Assembly: GCA_024641895.1 (NCBI GenBank)
Contig: JAHECE010000106.1
Span: 1-8,807, forward strand
DNA length: 8,807 bases
Origin: Actinomycetales bacterium
GTDB lineage: Bacteria; Actinomycetota; Actinomycetes; Actinomycetales; JAHECE01
Reading direction: 5' to 3'
Shown: one piece after another, positions 1-7,587 of the stretch
How positions within the stretch are numbered: the stretch's first letter is position 1
Layout: each line of letters begins with the position of its first letter
Position numbers and translations under genes: made by a program
The notes under the pieces: generated by a model
What the model saw: only the letters and a program-made list of their open reading frames with translations
Told to the model about the DNA's origin: nothing
Database searches by the model: none

Positions 1-39
1 GACCGCGCGGGCCGCGAGGGTCTCCACGAAGCCTGTCAC
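1..39 (-). CDS. Start of a further tail-cluster gene, truncated by the left edge
   Basis: Only 13 codons are inside the window, reading M-TGFVETLAARAV from a GTG start at 39. The GTG overlaps the TGA of the gp26-like gene in a GTGA arrangement, and a GGGGAG stretch lies about 6 nt upstream, so translational coupling is likely. The fragment is too short for any domain call. From general familiarity with contractile injection clusters, a protein beginning with a similar amphipathic 'LAARA' helix can follow the gp26-like gene, but this is a weak impression and no function is assigned. The gene belongs to the same minus-strand operon as the sheath and tube genes. Confidence 0.5.
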   Translation of the reverse strand, partial: MTGFVETLAARAV

Positions 40-782
40 GCGTCGGCTCCCCGCACGAGGGCCAGGTAGGCGCTGCGGCGCGTGGGGGTGAGGCGCAGGA
101 TGTCGGCCTCGGCCCAGCCGAACGACGAGGCCAGGTCCGCGACCTCCGCGAGCCCGGCCGGAGCCTCGCGCTCGACCTGGTTCCACAAGAACGCGGCGAC
201 GTCCACGGGTGCGGACAGGGACGTGCCGCACTGCGGGCACCGGGCGCGCACGACCACGGACGCTGCTCCGGCCAGCTCCTCGACCGCGGCGTCGACGAGG
301 GCGAGATCGGCCGCGTCGAGTCGCGGGGCATACAGGGCGCCGGTGCCGTCGACGGTACTCACGCAGCGAGCGAGCAGCGCGGCCGCGACGTCGTCCCGGC
401 CGCGGACCGCGAGGAGGTCCCGAGTCGTCGGCACCCGCACCCGCACCGGCCGCCCGGAGTCCAGCACGACGATGCGGGAGCCGGCCTCCGCCACGGCCGC
501 ACTGCCGACCGAGCCGGCTGCGACGAGGTCGAGGGGTACCTCGACCTCGAGCACCTCACCGCACGAGTCGCAGTCGAGCACGCCCTCTGCGGTGGGGCCG
601 AACTGCTCGGTGTGCAGGCGCGCCACGAGGGTCGCCAGCTGGTCCACCGGCAGGTCGATCGCGGCGTCGAGGTCCTCGACCAGGCCGGCCTCGTCGACGA
701 GGACGGCCCCGCGGGCGGCGGGTACGACGTCGGCGGCGTGCTCCCAGGCGCGAAGCAGCCACCCGAGCTCCCGCGTCGCCAT
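36..782 (-). CDS. T4 gp26-like baseplate/hub protein with zinc-ribbon cysteines
   Basis: Predicted 248-aa structural or assembly protein of a contractile tail particle, related to the T4 gp26-like baseplate hub family found in eCIS and tail-like clusters. The C-terminal third (about 197-244), with FLWNQVERE, an AEVADLASSFGW helix and LTPTRRSAYL, is the recognisable family signature. Two CxxC pairs, C71-C74 and C182-C185, probably form one split zinc ribbon. They flank an Ala/Val-rich middle region. No signal peptide or membrane segment is seen. The ATG at 782 is preceded by GAGGA about 9 nt upstream. The gene lies downstream of the tube gene across a 77-bp gap that holds an 18-bp tandem repeat, and its stop overlaps the start of the next gene. 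Recognition comes from the C-terminal pattern and gene order; whether it is a particle component or an assembly chaperone cannot be decided here. Confidence 0.72.
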   Translation of the reverse strand: MATRELGWLLRAWEHAADVVPAARGAVLVDEAGLVEDLDAAIDLPVDQLATLVARLHTEQFGPTAEGVLDCDSCGEVLEVEVPLDLVAAGSVGSAAVAEAGSRIVVLDSGRPVRVRVPTTRDLLAVRGRDDVAAALLARCVSTVDGTGALYAPRLDAADLALVDAAVEELAGAASVVVRARCPQCGTSLSAPVDVAAFLWNQVEREAPAGLAEVADLASSFGWAEADILRLTPTRRSAYLALVRGADA

Positions 783-812
783 CGCCCCGGGTCCTCAGCC
801 GGCCGTCGCGGC

Positions 813-866
813 GCGGCGCTGAGTCACGGCGCGGCGCTGAGTCACGGCTCGGTGCTGACTCACGGC
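813..866. repeat. 18-bp tandem repeat, three copies, spanning the tube gene stop
   Basis: Two identical 18-bp units, GCGGCGCTGAGTCACGGC, occupy 813-830 and 831-848. A third copy at 849-866 differs at three positions. The third copy contains the TGA stop of the tail tube gene (860-862, minus strand). Because 18 is a multiple of three, each additional unit carries another TGA in the same reading frame, so the end of the gene has been copied outwards. The array fills most of the gap before the gp26-like gene. There is no U-tract or clear long stem, so it does not look like an intrinsic terminator. Confidence 0.85.
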
Positions 867-1381
867 TCGACGAACGACGGCTCGGAGGGCTCGGCGACGT
901 CGTAGTCGCGCTCCCAGCCCTCGTTCTCGAGCTTGATCGTCTGGATCGCGACGGCGTTGGCGTTCGCGTCGAGCTCGGGGATCGACTGGTACTCCGAGAC
1001 CCAGCAGCGGAAGACCTTGTACGCGATCGCGAGCTGCCCGGCCTCGTTGTAGACCTCGAGGATGAGGTCCTTGCGGAAGTCCTTCAGCGACGTCTCCGCA
1101 CCCAGCCCGGCACCGAAGTTCCAGACCTTGTTGGCCCACTGCTCGAACGCCTGGTCGTGCGTGACCCCGCGTTCGAGGGTGATGGCCTCGAACTCCGAGC
1201 GGCCCGGCGACTTGCGGCTGCTGCTCGGGTCACCGCCGTGGCGGTGCGTGACGACCTCGGTGGTGCGCTTCAGCGCACTGACCTTGCTGATGCCGGCCAC
1301 GTAGCGTCCGTCCCACTTGAGGCGGAACTTGAAGTTCTTGTAAGGGTCGAAGCGGCTGGCGTTGACGGTGAACTCGGCCAT
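860..1381 (-). CDS. Contractile tail-like particle tube protein (gp19-like)
   Basis: Predicted 173-aa inner tube protein, which stacks as hexameric rings inside the sheath and forms the channel driven into a target cell. The N-terminal part with FDPYKNFKFRLKWDGRYV, the VSALKRTTEVV segment, the polar HRHGGDPSSSRKSPGRSEF loop (about 47-64) and the following ITLERGVTHDQAFEQW are characteristic of the phage tail tube family in eCIS and related tails. The C-terminal half continues the beta-rich fold (LILEVYNEAG, YKVFRCWVSEY, IQTIKLENEGW). An in-frame extension upstream of 1381 is only a shadow of the sheath gene. The ATG at 1381 is chosen because AGGAGG lies 5-6 nt before it and overlaps the sheath stop (TGAGGAGG). 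The gap to the sheath stop is 11 nt, implying coupled translation, as expected for two partner proteins made in large amounts. Only one tube gene is visible; such clusters often have several. Confidence 0.93.
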   Translation of the reverse strand: MAEFTVNASRFDPYKNFKFRLKWDGRYVAGISKVSALKRTTEVVTHRHGGDPSSSRKSPGRSEFEAITLERGVTHDQAFEQWANKVWNFGAGLGAETSLKDFRKDLILEVYNEAGQLAIAYKVFRCWVSEYQSIPELDANANAVAIQTIKLENEGWERDYDVAEPSEPSFVEP

Positions 1382-1392
1382 GGTCGTCCTCC

Positions 1393-2982
<1,590 letters not shown>

Positions 2983-3029
2983 GGCGACTCCTCGGACGGT
3001 GTCAGGTGCCTCGAAGCATCCGGGGCTCG

Positions 3030-3062
3030 CGTCACCCTCCCGTCACGGCGGCATCACGCCGG
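3030..3062. promoter_or_regulatory. Three phased 11-bp direct repeats upstream of the sheath operon
   Basis: Three consecutive 11-bp units share YRTCAC at their left end: CGTCACCCTCC (3030-3040), CGTCACGGCGG (3041-3051) and CATCACGCCGG (3052-3062). The TCAC cores start at 3032, 3043 and 3054, exactly one helical turn apart. The array ends 48 bp upstream of the sheath start. Tandem 11-bp units are the typical operator layout of OmpR/PhoB-family response regulators; the actinobacterial PhoP box is of this type. The match to any particular consensus is only partial and chance occurrence in GC-rich DNA is possible. No convincing -10/-35 pair was found in the 271-bp region. Confidence 0.35.
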
Positions 3063-3160
3063 CCGGTCTTCACGGATCGGTCCCGCCGGTCGTGCCCCTG
3101 CTGGTCACGCTCGTCCGGTCCTGCCGGCAACGGCCCCGCGGCCGGCCACGGACCGCCGAG

Positions 3161-3182
3161 CGGTGACGCTGCGGTGACGAGG
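3161..3182. promoter_or_regulatory. Two phased 11-bp direct repeats upstream of the 133-aa gene
   Basis: CGGTGACGCTG (3161-3171) and CGGTGACGAGG (3172-3182) form an 11-bp-period direct repeat. Its GTGACG core is the reverse complement of the CGTCAC core in the array at 3030-3062. The site lies about 72 bp upstream of the start at 3254. It is followed by a short perfect palindrome, AGCGT-CC-ACGCT. The mirrored arrangement suggests that one regulator could act on both divergent genes. This is inferred from spacing and sequence alone. Confidence 0.28.
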
Positions 3183-3253
3183 AGCGTCCACGCTGACCCC
3201 ATCGGGCTCGGCCGCGCCACGGCCGGGCCTCGGCGCGAGCGTGGGAGGTCGGC

Positions 3254-3655
3254 ATGACCAAGGTGACGGTGTCTGCGTGGGTGAAGGTCAAGGACGGCCC
3301 GAACCTCACGATCAGCACTGAGCTCGACCCCGAGACGGTCGTGCAGGCGTCTGTCGTCCTGGACGAGGCAGGCGGCGCCGCGCCGCAGAAGACCGTGGAG
3401 CTGCTCGCGAGCGGAGGCACGGCCGCGGCGCTGGCGCTGTCGGCGACGGCCGCCGACGGGAAGCCGGCCACGGTGACCGTCGTGCCCAAGAACGGGGTCG
3501 ACGAGGGAGACCCGATCGCCGTCGACGGTGGCCTCCTGGTCGCGAATTCCGCCGTGCTCGCCGCGCTGGTCGCGGGTGGTCCGCGAGCACTCACGCTGAC
3601 GAATGCCGGGACCCAGAAGGTGACGGTCGCCATCATCGCGGCGCGGGCTGACTGA
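3254..3655 (+). CDS. Hypothetical 133-aa beta-rich protein, divergent from the sheath operon
   Basis: I do not recognise this family. The 133-aa product has no cysteine, no predicted signal peptide and no membrane helix. It consists mostly of short alternating hydrophobic strands (KVTVSAWVKV, PATVTVVPKN, RALTLTNAGT, QKVTVAIIAA), separated by an Ala/Gly/Asp-rich middle, which suggests a small soluble beta-sandwich or a subunit that assembles with itself or a partner. Coding status is supported by a GGGAGG site 5 nt before the ATG at 3254, a reasonable codon pattern with GC-rich third positions, and balanced protein composition; the reverse-strand frames here are low-complexity. It starts 271 bp from the divergent sheath gene and may share its control region, so a link to the contractile particle is possible but unproven. 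The stop lies inside a tandem repeat. Confidence 0.75.
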   Translation: MTKVTVSAWVKVKDGPNLTISTELDPETVVQASVVLDEAGGAAPQKTVELLASGGTAAALALSATAADGKPATVTVVPKNGVDEGDPIAVDGGLLVANSAVLAALVAGGPRALTLTNAGTQKVTVAIIAARAD

Positions 3656-3725
3656 GCGTGCAGCGGGCAACTGAGGCCGCTGGCGGCTGACTGAGCGTGC
3701 AGCGGGCTGACTGAGGCCGCTGGCG
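3643..3725. repeat. Tandem repeat of about 20/39 bp over the 133-aa gene stop
   Basis: A 39-bp unit at 3647-3685 is followed by a near-identical 40-bp unit at 3686-3725, which differs by one inserted and one changed base. Each is built of two roughly 20-bp subunits, for example GCGGGCTGACTGAGCGTGCA (3643-3662), giving four degenerate copies in all. The stop of the 133-aa gene (TGA, 3653-3655) lies in the first unit, and the second unit repeats the same Ala-Asp-stop triplets 39 nt later in frame. The core TGACTGAGCG resembles the TGACTCAGCG core of the repeat after the tube gene, in the same orientation relative to the preceding gene. Confidence 0.8.
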
Positions 3726-3781
3726 GGCGCCCTCCCGGCAGCCATGCCCGAACGAGGGCCCTTCGGCGGGACCGCGGCGGG

Positions 3782-3838
3782 CGGCCGACGGTGCCTGCCG
3801 GGTAGGCCCGACGGCGCGCGGCCCGCAGGCAGCGGCCG
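3782..3838 (+). promoter_or_regulatory. Long hairpin in the corA leader
   Basis: TGCCTGCCGGG (3792-3802) pairs with CCCGCAGGCA (3822-3831) with a single bulged base. An outer CGGCCG/CGGCCG pairing (3782-3787 with 3833-3838) extends the stem. A second short hairpin, GCCGGC-N7-GCCGGC (3865-3883), lies just before the GGGAGGAGG ribosome binding site of corA (3886-3894). There is no U-run, so a classical intrinsic terminator is not supported. The structures could be a leader-based control element for the transporter or the end of the upstream transcript. I see no match to a known Mg2+ riboswitch. The rest of 3726-3899 holds nothing else recognisable. Confidence 0.35.
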
Positions 3839-3899
3839 AGGGTGTGAGAAGGTCGGCCAGCACCGCCGGCCCCGGGCGCCGGCTCGGGAGGAGGCCCTC

Positions 3900-4916
3900 G
3901 TGCCGGTCATCGATCTCGCCGTGTACACCGACGGCCGCCGCTTGCCGCAGGTCGCGGACACCGCCGAGCTGTACGGCCTGCGCAGGACCAGCGGGGGCAT
4001 GGCCTGGCTCGGGCTGTACCGGCCGAGCGCGCCGGAGATGGAAGCCGTGGCGGCGGAGTTCGACCTTCATCCCCTCGCGGTCGAGGACGCCGTCCGTGCG
4101 CACCAGCGGCCGAAGACTGAGAAATATGGCGAGACACGGTTCACCGTGCTGCGCCCGGCGCGGTACGACGACGACTCCGAGACCGTGATCTTCAGCGAGC
4201 TGCACGTCTTCACGGGCCCTGGCTTCGTGGTCACCGTTCGCCATGCGGCGACGGAGGGCGTGGGCGCGGTCCGGCAACGGCTCGAGTCGTCGCCGCGCCT
4301 GCTCGCCCAGGGGCCGGACGCGGTGCTCTACGCCGTCCTCGACCAGGTCGTCGACGAGTACGGCCCGGTGATCGCCGGCCTTCAGCAGGACGTCGACGAG
4401 ATCGAGGACCAGCTCTTCGGCGGTGAGCCGGCGGTCTCCAGGCGCATCTACGAGCTCTCGCGCGAGGTCATCGAGTTCCAGCGGGCGACCCACCCCCTGA
4501 TCGGCGTCCTGGACGAGGTGTGGGCGGCGACGGACCCGGACGGGGTCGACAAGGAGCTGCGCCGCAGCTTGCGGGACGTGCGGGACCACGTGGTGCGCGT
4601 CGTCGAGCGCGCGGACGGCTTCCGCGCGCTCCTGCAGAACGCTCTTCAGGTGAACTCGACCTTGGTCGGGGAACGCCAGAACGAGGAGATGCGTTCGATG
4701 ACCGCCGTGAGCCTGGCCCAGAACGAGGAGGTCAAGAGGATCTCCGCGTGGGCGGCCATCTTCTTCGCTCCGACCGTCGTCGCCGGGATCTACGGCATGA
4801 ACTTCCAGCACATGCCGGAACTCGGTTGGCTCTTCGGCTACCCGGCTTCTCTCGCGCTCATGGTCGGCGGCGCACTCCTGCTGCGGTGGGTGTTCGTGCG
4901 GCGCAAGTGGCTCTGA
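3900..4916 (+). CDS. corA: CorA-family divalent metal ion (Mg2+/Co2+) transporter
   Basis: Predicted 338-aa inner-membrane channel of the CorA/2-TM-GxN family, which works as a homopentamer and mediates Mg2+ (often Co2+/Ni2+) passage. The cytoplasmic N-terminal alpha/beta domain includes HPLAVEDAVRAHQRPKTEKYGE (57-78), the typical family block. A long stalk helix region covers about 140-280. TM1 is about 281-298 and leads directly into the YGMN signature (298-301) with FQHMPE after it; TM2 is about 313-332, and the tail ends in the basic VRRKWL. The open frame begins upstream at an ATG at 3744, but that extension is Arg/Pro/Gly-rich and lacks a ribosome site. The GTG at 3900 is preferred because GGGAGGAGG ends 5 nt before it and the protein then has normal length. 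The gene appears monocistronic and converges on the ACP gene with a 30-bp gap, in which I see no clear terminator. Confidence 0.95.
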   Translation: MPVIDLAVYTDGRRLPQVADTAELYGLRRTSGGMAWLGLYRPSAPEMEAVAAEFDLHPLAVEDAVRAHQRPKTEKYGETRFTVLRPARYDDDSETVIFSELHVFTGPGFVVTVRHAATEGVGAVRQRLESSPRLLAQGPDAVLYAVLDQVVDEYGPVIAGLQQDVDEIEDQLFGGEPAVSRRIYELSREVIEFQRATHPLIGVLDEVWAATDPDGVDKELRRSLRDVRDHVVRVVERADGFRALLQNALQVNSTLVGERQNEEMRSMTAVSLAQNEEVKRISAWAAIFFAPTVVAGIYGMNFQHMPELGWLFGYPASLALMVGGALLLRWVFVRRKWL

Positions 4917-4946
4917 CGGGCGAGCGGTCCGGGCGCCTCAGCAGGG

Positions 4947-5192
4947 TCACGCCATCCGCTCCGCGAGGTAGTCGACGGCGCCCGAGATCGTGACGATCCG
5001 CGGGTAGTCGCTCTCGGGGACCTCGACCCCCGTGGCTTCGAACAGGCCGATCGCCATGTTCAGGATGTCCATCGAGTCCAGGTCCAGCTGGTCGCGCAGG
5101 TCCTCGACCGGATCGACGTTCGCGGTGTCCACCTCCGGGGCTACCTCGCCCAGCACCCGCAGCACGGTGCTCTCGAGGGTCTCGTCGCTCAT
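4947..5192 (-). CDS. Acyl carrier protein (phosphopantetheine-binding)
   Basis: Predicted 81-aa acyl carrier protein. Ser40 in the DLDSMD motif is the expected 4'-phosphopantetheine attachment site, at the start of helix II (MDILNMAIGLFEATGV). The sequence is acidic and of normal ACP length. The upstream DPVEDLRDQL and the downstream VPESDYPRIVTISGAVDYL match the family's loop and helix III/IV layout. DSMD replaces the DSLE/DSLD usual in fatty-acid-synthase ACPs, which fits a specialised carrier rather than housekeeping AcpP. It is the last gene of the acs-E1-E2 operon. Its ATG is 12 nt after the E2 stop, and the AGAGGA ribosome site overlaps that stop (TGAGAGGA), so it is probably coupled to E2 translation. 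No ketosynthase, acyltransferase or phosphopantetheinyl transferase gene is nearby. A role as acceptor of the acyl group made by the complex is inferred. Confidence 0.93.
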   Translation of the reverse strand: MSDETLESTVLRVLGEVAPEVDTANVDPVEDLRDQLDLDSMDILNMAIGLFEATGVEVPESDYPRIVTISGAVDYLAERMA

Positions 5193-5204
5193 CTCAGGGT
5201 CCTC

Positions 5205-6587
5205 TCAGTCCTCCGCCTCGCGCGTCGTCCATTCCGGGTTCTCATGCTCCTTGCCCAGGGCCTCGGGCTCCTGCAGCAGCCGGTCGAGCTCGGCAAGGAA
5301 GATCGCACCCCGGTGCCCGTCGCTGGCTCGGTGGTCGGCCGCGAGCGTGGCGATCACGGTGCTCCGCGGCACGACCCTCCCGCCGTCGACCCACGCGCGC
5401 TCTCGGATGCGGCCGAACCCGACGATCGCCACCTGGGGCGGGTAGATGACCGGGGCGACGACGTCGACGCCCTGGTCGCCGAGGCTGGTGACCGTGACCG
5501 TGGGGTCCGACATCTCGGCGCCCCGGATGCGGCCCGCGCGTGCCCGGCCCACGAGGTCGCGCAGGGCCGCCATCAGCTCCTCGAGGGTGAGCCGGTCGGC
5601 ATCGTGGATCGCGGGGGCGACGAGGCCCCCGCCCCGCAGCGCGATGGCGACGCCGAGGTGGATCGCCGAGCCCGGCCGGAAGCCGTCGTCCTCCCAGAAG
5701 CCGTTGAGGTCCGGGGTCGTGCGCAGCGCGACGGCGGTCGCCTTGAGCAGGAGGGCCACCGGCAGGACCCGTGCCGTGACGGGCACGCCGGAGTTGCGGC
5801 CGGCCAACCACGACATCGCGCGGGCGACGTCGATCTCAGTGGTCAGGTAGTAGTGCGGGATCTCGCGCTTGGACCGCGCCATGGCGGCCGCGATCGCCCG
5901 GCGCAGGGCAGCCTGGCGTTCGGCGCCGGTCAGTGGCTGGGTGGTGGCGGGCGCAGCCTCGGCGGGCGCCCTGCTCGCGGGTGCCCTGCTCGCGGGTGCC
6001 TCGACGCTCGGGAAGCTCGGCCGCGCGCTCACGGCGCGCGCGACGTCGTCCGCCGTGACGGCGCCGTCGTGCCCCGTCCCGGTGACTGCGGCCAGGTCCA
6101 CGCCCAGCTCGGCGGCCTTTCGCCGGGCCAGCGGTGAGATCGGTGCCCGACTCCCCGGGGTCTCCCCGGGGGAGGGTCCCCCGAGCGTTGCCGGTGGTGG
6201 GGGCTTCGGCGCGGACTCCGGCTTCGGCGCGGACTCCGGCGACGTCGTCGTCTCGGGTTCCGCCGCAGCTCCGCGCGTCGGCGCCACCCCCTCGTCGGGG
6301 GCGGAGATCGACGGTGCGCCGGGGCGCGACGGTGCGGCCGTACCGGCGTCTGCGTCGTCGGCGATGAGCGCCAGCGGCGTGCCGACCGGAACGCGTTCGC
6401 CCTCGCCGACGAGCAGCTCGGTCACGGTCCCGGTCGCGAAGACCTCGACCTCGATGACGGACTTGTCCGTGTCCACGTCGGCGACGACCTGTCCGCGCGT
6501 GACGTGGTCCCCGACGCCGACGTGCCACGCGACAACCCTCCCGGCGTCCATGTCGGCGCCGAGGGACGGCATCCGGAACTCAGCCAC
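5205..6587 (-). CDS. pdhC: 2-oxo acid dehydrogenase E2, dihydrolipoamide acyltransferase
   Basis: Predicted 460-aa E2 core of a pyruvate-type dehydrogenase complex, moving the acyl group from lipoamide to CoA. Domains in order: one lipoyl domain (1-76) with the modified lysine expected at K42 in DTDKSVIEVE; an Ala/Pro-rich linker (77-147); a peripheral-subunit-binding domain (148-186, SPLARRKAAELGVDL then VTGTGHDGAVTADDV); a second linker (187-218); and the catalytic domain (219-440) ending in the active-site motif DHRASDG, with H419 and D423. The linkers contain short duplicated segments (PESAPK and ASRAP type). A GTG at 6587 is taken as start because the lipoyl domain begins there with AEFRMPSLGADM; an ATG five codons in would trim it. 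The start overlaps the E1-beta stop by 8 nt. Acetyl specificity is inferred from the companion E1 subunits; acetoin or branched-chain substrates are possible. Confidence 0.93.
   Translation of the reverse strand: MAEFRMPSLGADMDAGRVVAWHVGVGDHVTRGQVVADVDTDKSVIEVEVFATGTVTELLVGEGERVPVGTPLALIADDADAGTAAPSRPGAPSISAPDEGVAPTRGAAAEPETTTSPESAPKPESAPKPPPPATLGGPSPGETPGSRAPISPLARRKAAELGVDLAAVTGTGHDGAVTADDVARAVSARPSFPSVEAPASRAPASRAPAEAAPATTQPLTGAERQAALRRAIAAAMARSKREIPHYYLTTEIDVARAMSWLAGRNSGVPVTARVLPVALLLKATAVALRTTPDLNGFWEDDGFRPGSAIHLGVAIALRGGGLVAPAIHDADRLTLEELMAALRDLVGRARAGRIRGAEMSDPTVTVTSLGDQGVDVVAPVIYPPQVAIVGFGRIRERAWVDGGRVVPRSTVIATLAADHRASDGHRGAIFLAELDRLLQEPEALGKEHENPEWTTREAED
5964..5993. repeat. 15-bp in-frame tandem repeat in the second E2 linker
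   Basis: Two 15-bp units (5964-5978 and 5979-5993) differ at one base, and a partial third follows. They encode duplicated Ala-Ser-Arg-Ala-Pro pentapeptides between the subunit-binding and catalytic domains, so the repeat changes only linker length. Confidence 0.7.
6203..6238. repeat. 18-bp in-frame tandem repeat in the first E2 linker
   Basis: Two identical 18-bp units, GCTTCGGCGCGGACTCCG at 6203-6220 and 6221-6238, encode a duplicated Pro-Glu-Ser-Ala-Pro-Lys hexapeptide in the flexible linker after the lipoyl domain. Such Ala/Pro linkers let the lipoyl arm swing between active sites and tolerate length change. Confidence 0.8.
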
Positions 6588-7587
6588 CCGGCCTCACCAG
6601 CTCCCTTGCGACCCGGGCGATCCCGTCGGCACGAGGGATCGCGGCCTGCTCGAGGTGTTGCGCGAACGGCACGGGGACCTCCGCGGCGCACACCCGAGCC
6701 ACCGGAGCGTCCAGCTCGTAGAACGCGCCCTCCATGATCCGCGCCGACACCTCGGCCGGCAGCCCGCCGCTGCGCCAGCCCTCGTCGATGACGACGGCGC
6801 GGTGGGTGCGGGCAACGCTGGCCAGGATGGCGTCGGTGTCGAGCGGGCGCAGCGAGCGCAGGTCGAGCACCTCGGCCGAGATGCCGTCCTCGGCGAGCAG
6901 CTCCGCGGCGCGCAGGGTGCGCGGGAGGCAGCCGCCGTAGGTGATGAGGCTGACGTCGTCGCCGGCGCGACGCACGGCGGCGACGTCGATGTCGACCGGA
7001 CCGGCGTCGTCGGCGAGGACGCCCTCGACGCCGTAGAGGCCGCCGTGCTCGAAGATGAGCACGGGGTCGGGGTCCTGCAGGGCGGTCCAGAGCATGCCGC
7101 GGGCGTCCTCGAGCGTGCCGGGGGTGACGATACGCAGGCCGGGGACGTGCGCGAACCAGCCTTCGAAGCTGTGCGAGTGCTGGGCGGCGAGCTGCCGGCC
7201 CGCCCCCGTGGTCATCCGGATGACGATCGGCACGTTGAGCTGACCGCCGGACATGTGGAGCAGCGTCGCGGCGTTGTTCACGATCTGATCCAGGGCCAGC
7301 AGGGCGAAGTTCACCGTCATGATCTCGACGATCGGGTGCATGCCGCCGAGCGCGGCGCCGATGCCGGCCCCGACGTAGCCGGACTCCGACAGCGGCGTGT
7401 CTCGCACCCGCTCGGGCCCGAACTCGTCGAAGAGGCCGTGCGAGACGCCGAAGCAGCCGCCGTAGGAGGCAACGTCCTCGCCCATGAGGAATGCCAGCTC
7501 GTCCCGCGTCAGGGCGTCGCGGATCGCCTCCCGCACTGCCTCGCGGTAGGTGATGGTGCGGCCCTGCTCCGGGCTCGACGCGCTCAT
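6580..7587 (-). CDS. pdhB: 2-oxo acid (pyruvate-type) dehydrogenase E1 beta subunit
   Basis: Predicted 335-aa beta subunit of a heterotetrameric thiamine-diphosphate E1. E68 in DTPLSESG corresponds to the conserved glutamate that activates the cofactor ring. The block EIMTVNFALLALDQIVNNAA (88-107), the histidine-containing AAQHSHSFEGWFAHVPGL (134-151), and the C-terminal transketolase-like domain with DLRSLRPLDTDAI and IDEGWRSGG are all present and typical of pyruvate E1-beta. The open frame extends further upstream, but that part is a shadow of E1-alpha. The ATG at 7587 overlaps the E1-alpha stop as ATGA and has GAGGTG upstream. E1-alpha and E1-beta are needed in equal amounts, which fits this coupling. 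Related acetoin dehydrogenases have similar subunits, so substrate identity rests on overall resemblance. Confidence 0.93.
   Translation of the reverse strand: MSASSPEQGRTITYREAVREAIRDALTRDELAFLMGEDVASYGGCFGVSHGLFDEFGPERVRDTPLSESGYVGAGIGAALGGMHPIVEIMTVNFALLALDQIVNNAATLLHMSGGQLNVPIVIRMTTGAGRQLAAQHSHSFEGWFAHVPGLRIVTPGTLEDARGMLWTALQDPDPVLIFEHGGLYGVEGVLADDAGPVDIDVAAVRRAGDDVSLITYGGCLPRTLRAAELLAEDGISAEVLDLRSLRPLDTDAILASVARTHRAVVIDEGWRSGGLPAEVSARIMEGAFYELDAPVARVCAAEVPVPFAQHLEQAAIPRADGIARVARELVRPGG

Noticed and set aside
813..866. CRISPR array or intrinsic terminator at the short repeats
   Set aside because: The units are directly adjacent with no spacers, so this is not CRISPR. No U-run or strong stem is present for an intrinsic terminator.
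3744..3899. N-terminal 52-residue extension of CorA from an ATG at 3744
   Set aside because: No ribosome site at 3744, Arg/Pro/Gly-rich sequence, and overlap with leader hairpins. The GTG at 3900 has an excellent ribosome site and gives normal protein length.
3633..4811. Minus-strand open frame (392 codons) opposite corA
   Set aside because: Antisense to a gene with the full CorA signature; composition is that of a GC shadow.
4917..4946. Bidirectional terminator between the convergent corA and ACP genes
   Set aside because: Only 30 bp, with no clear inverted repeat or T-run seen.
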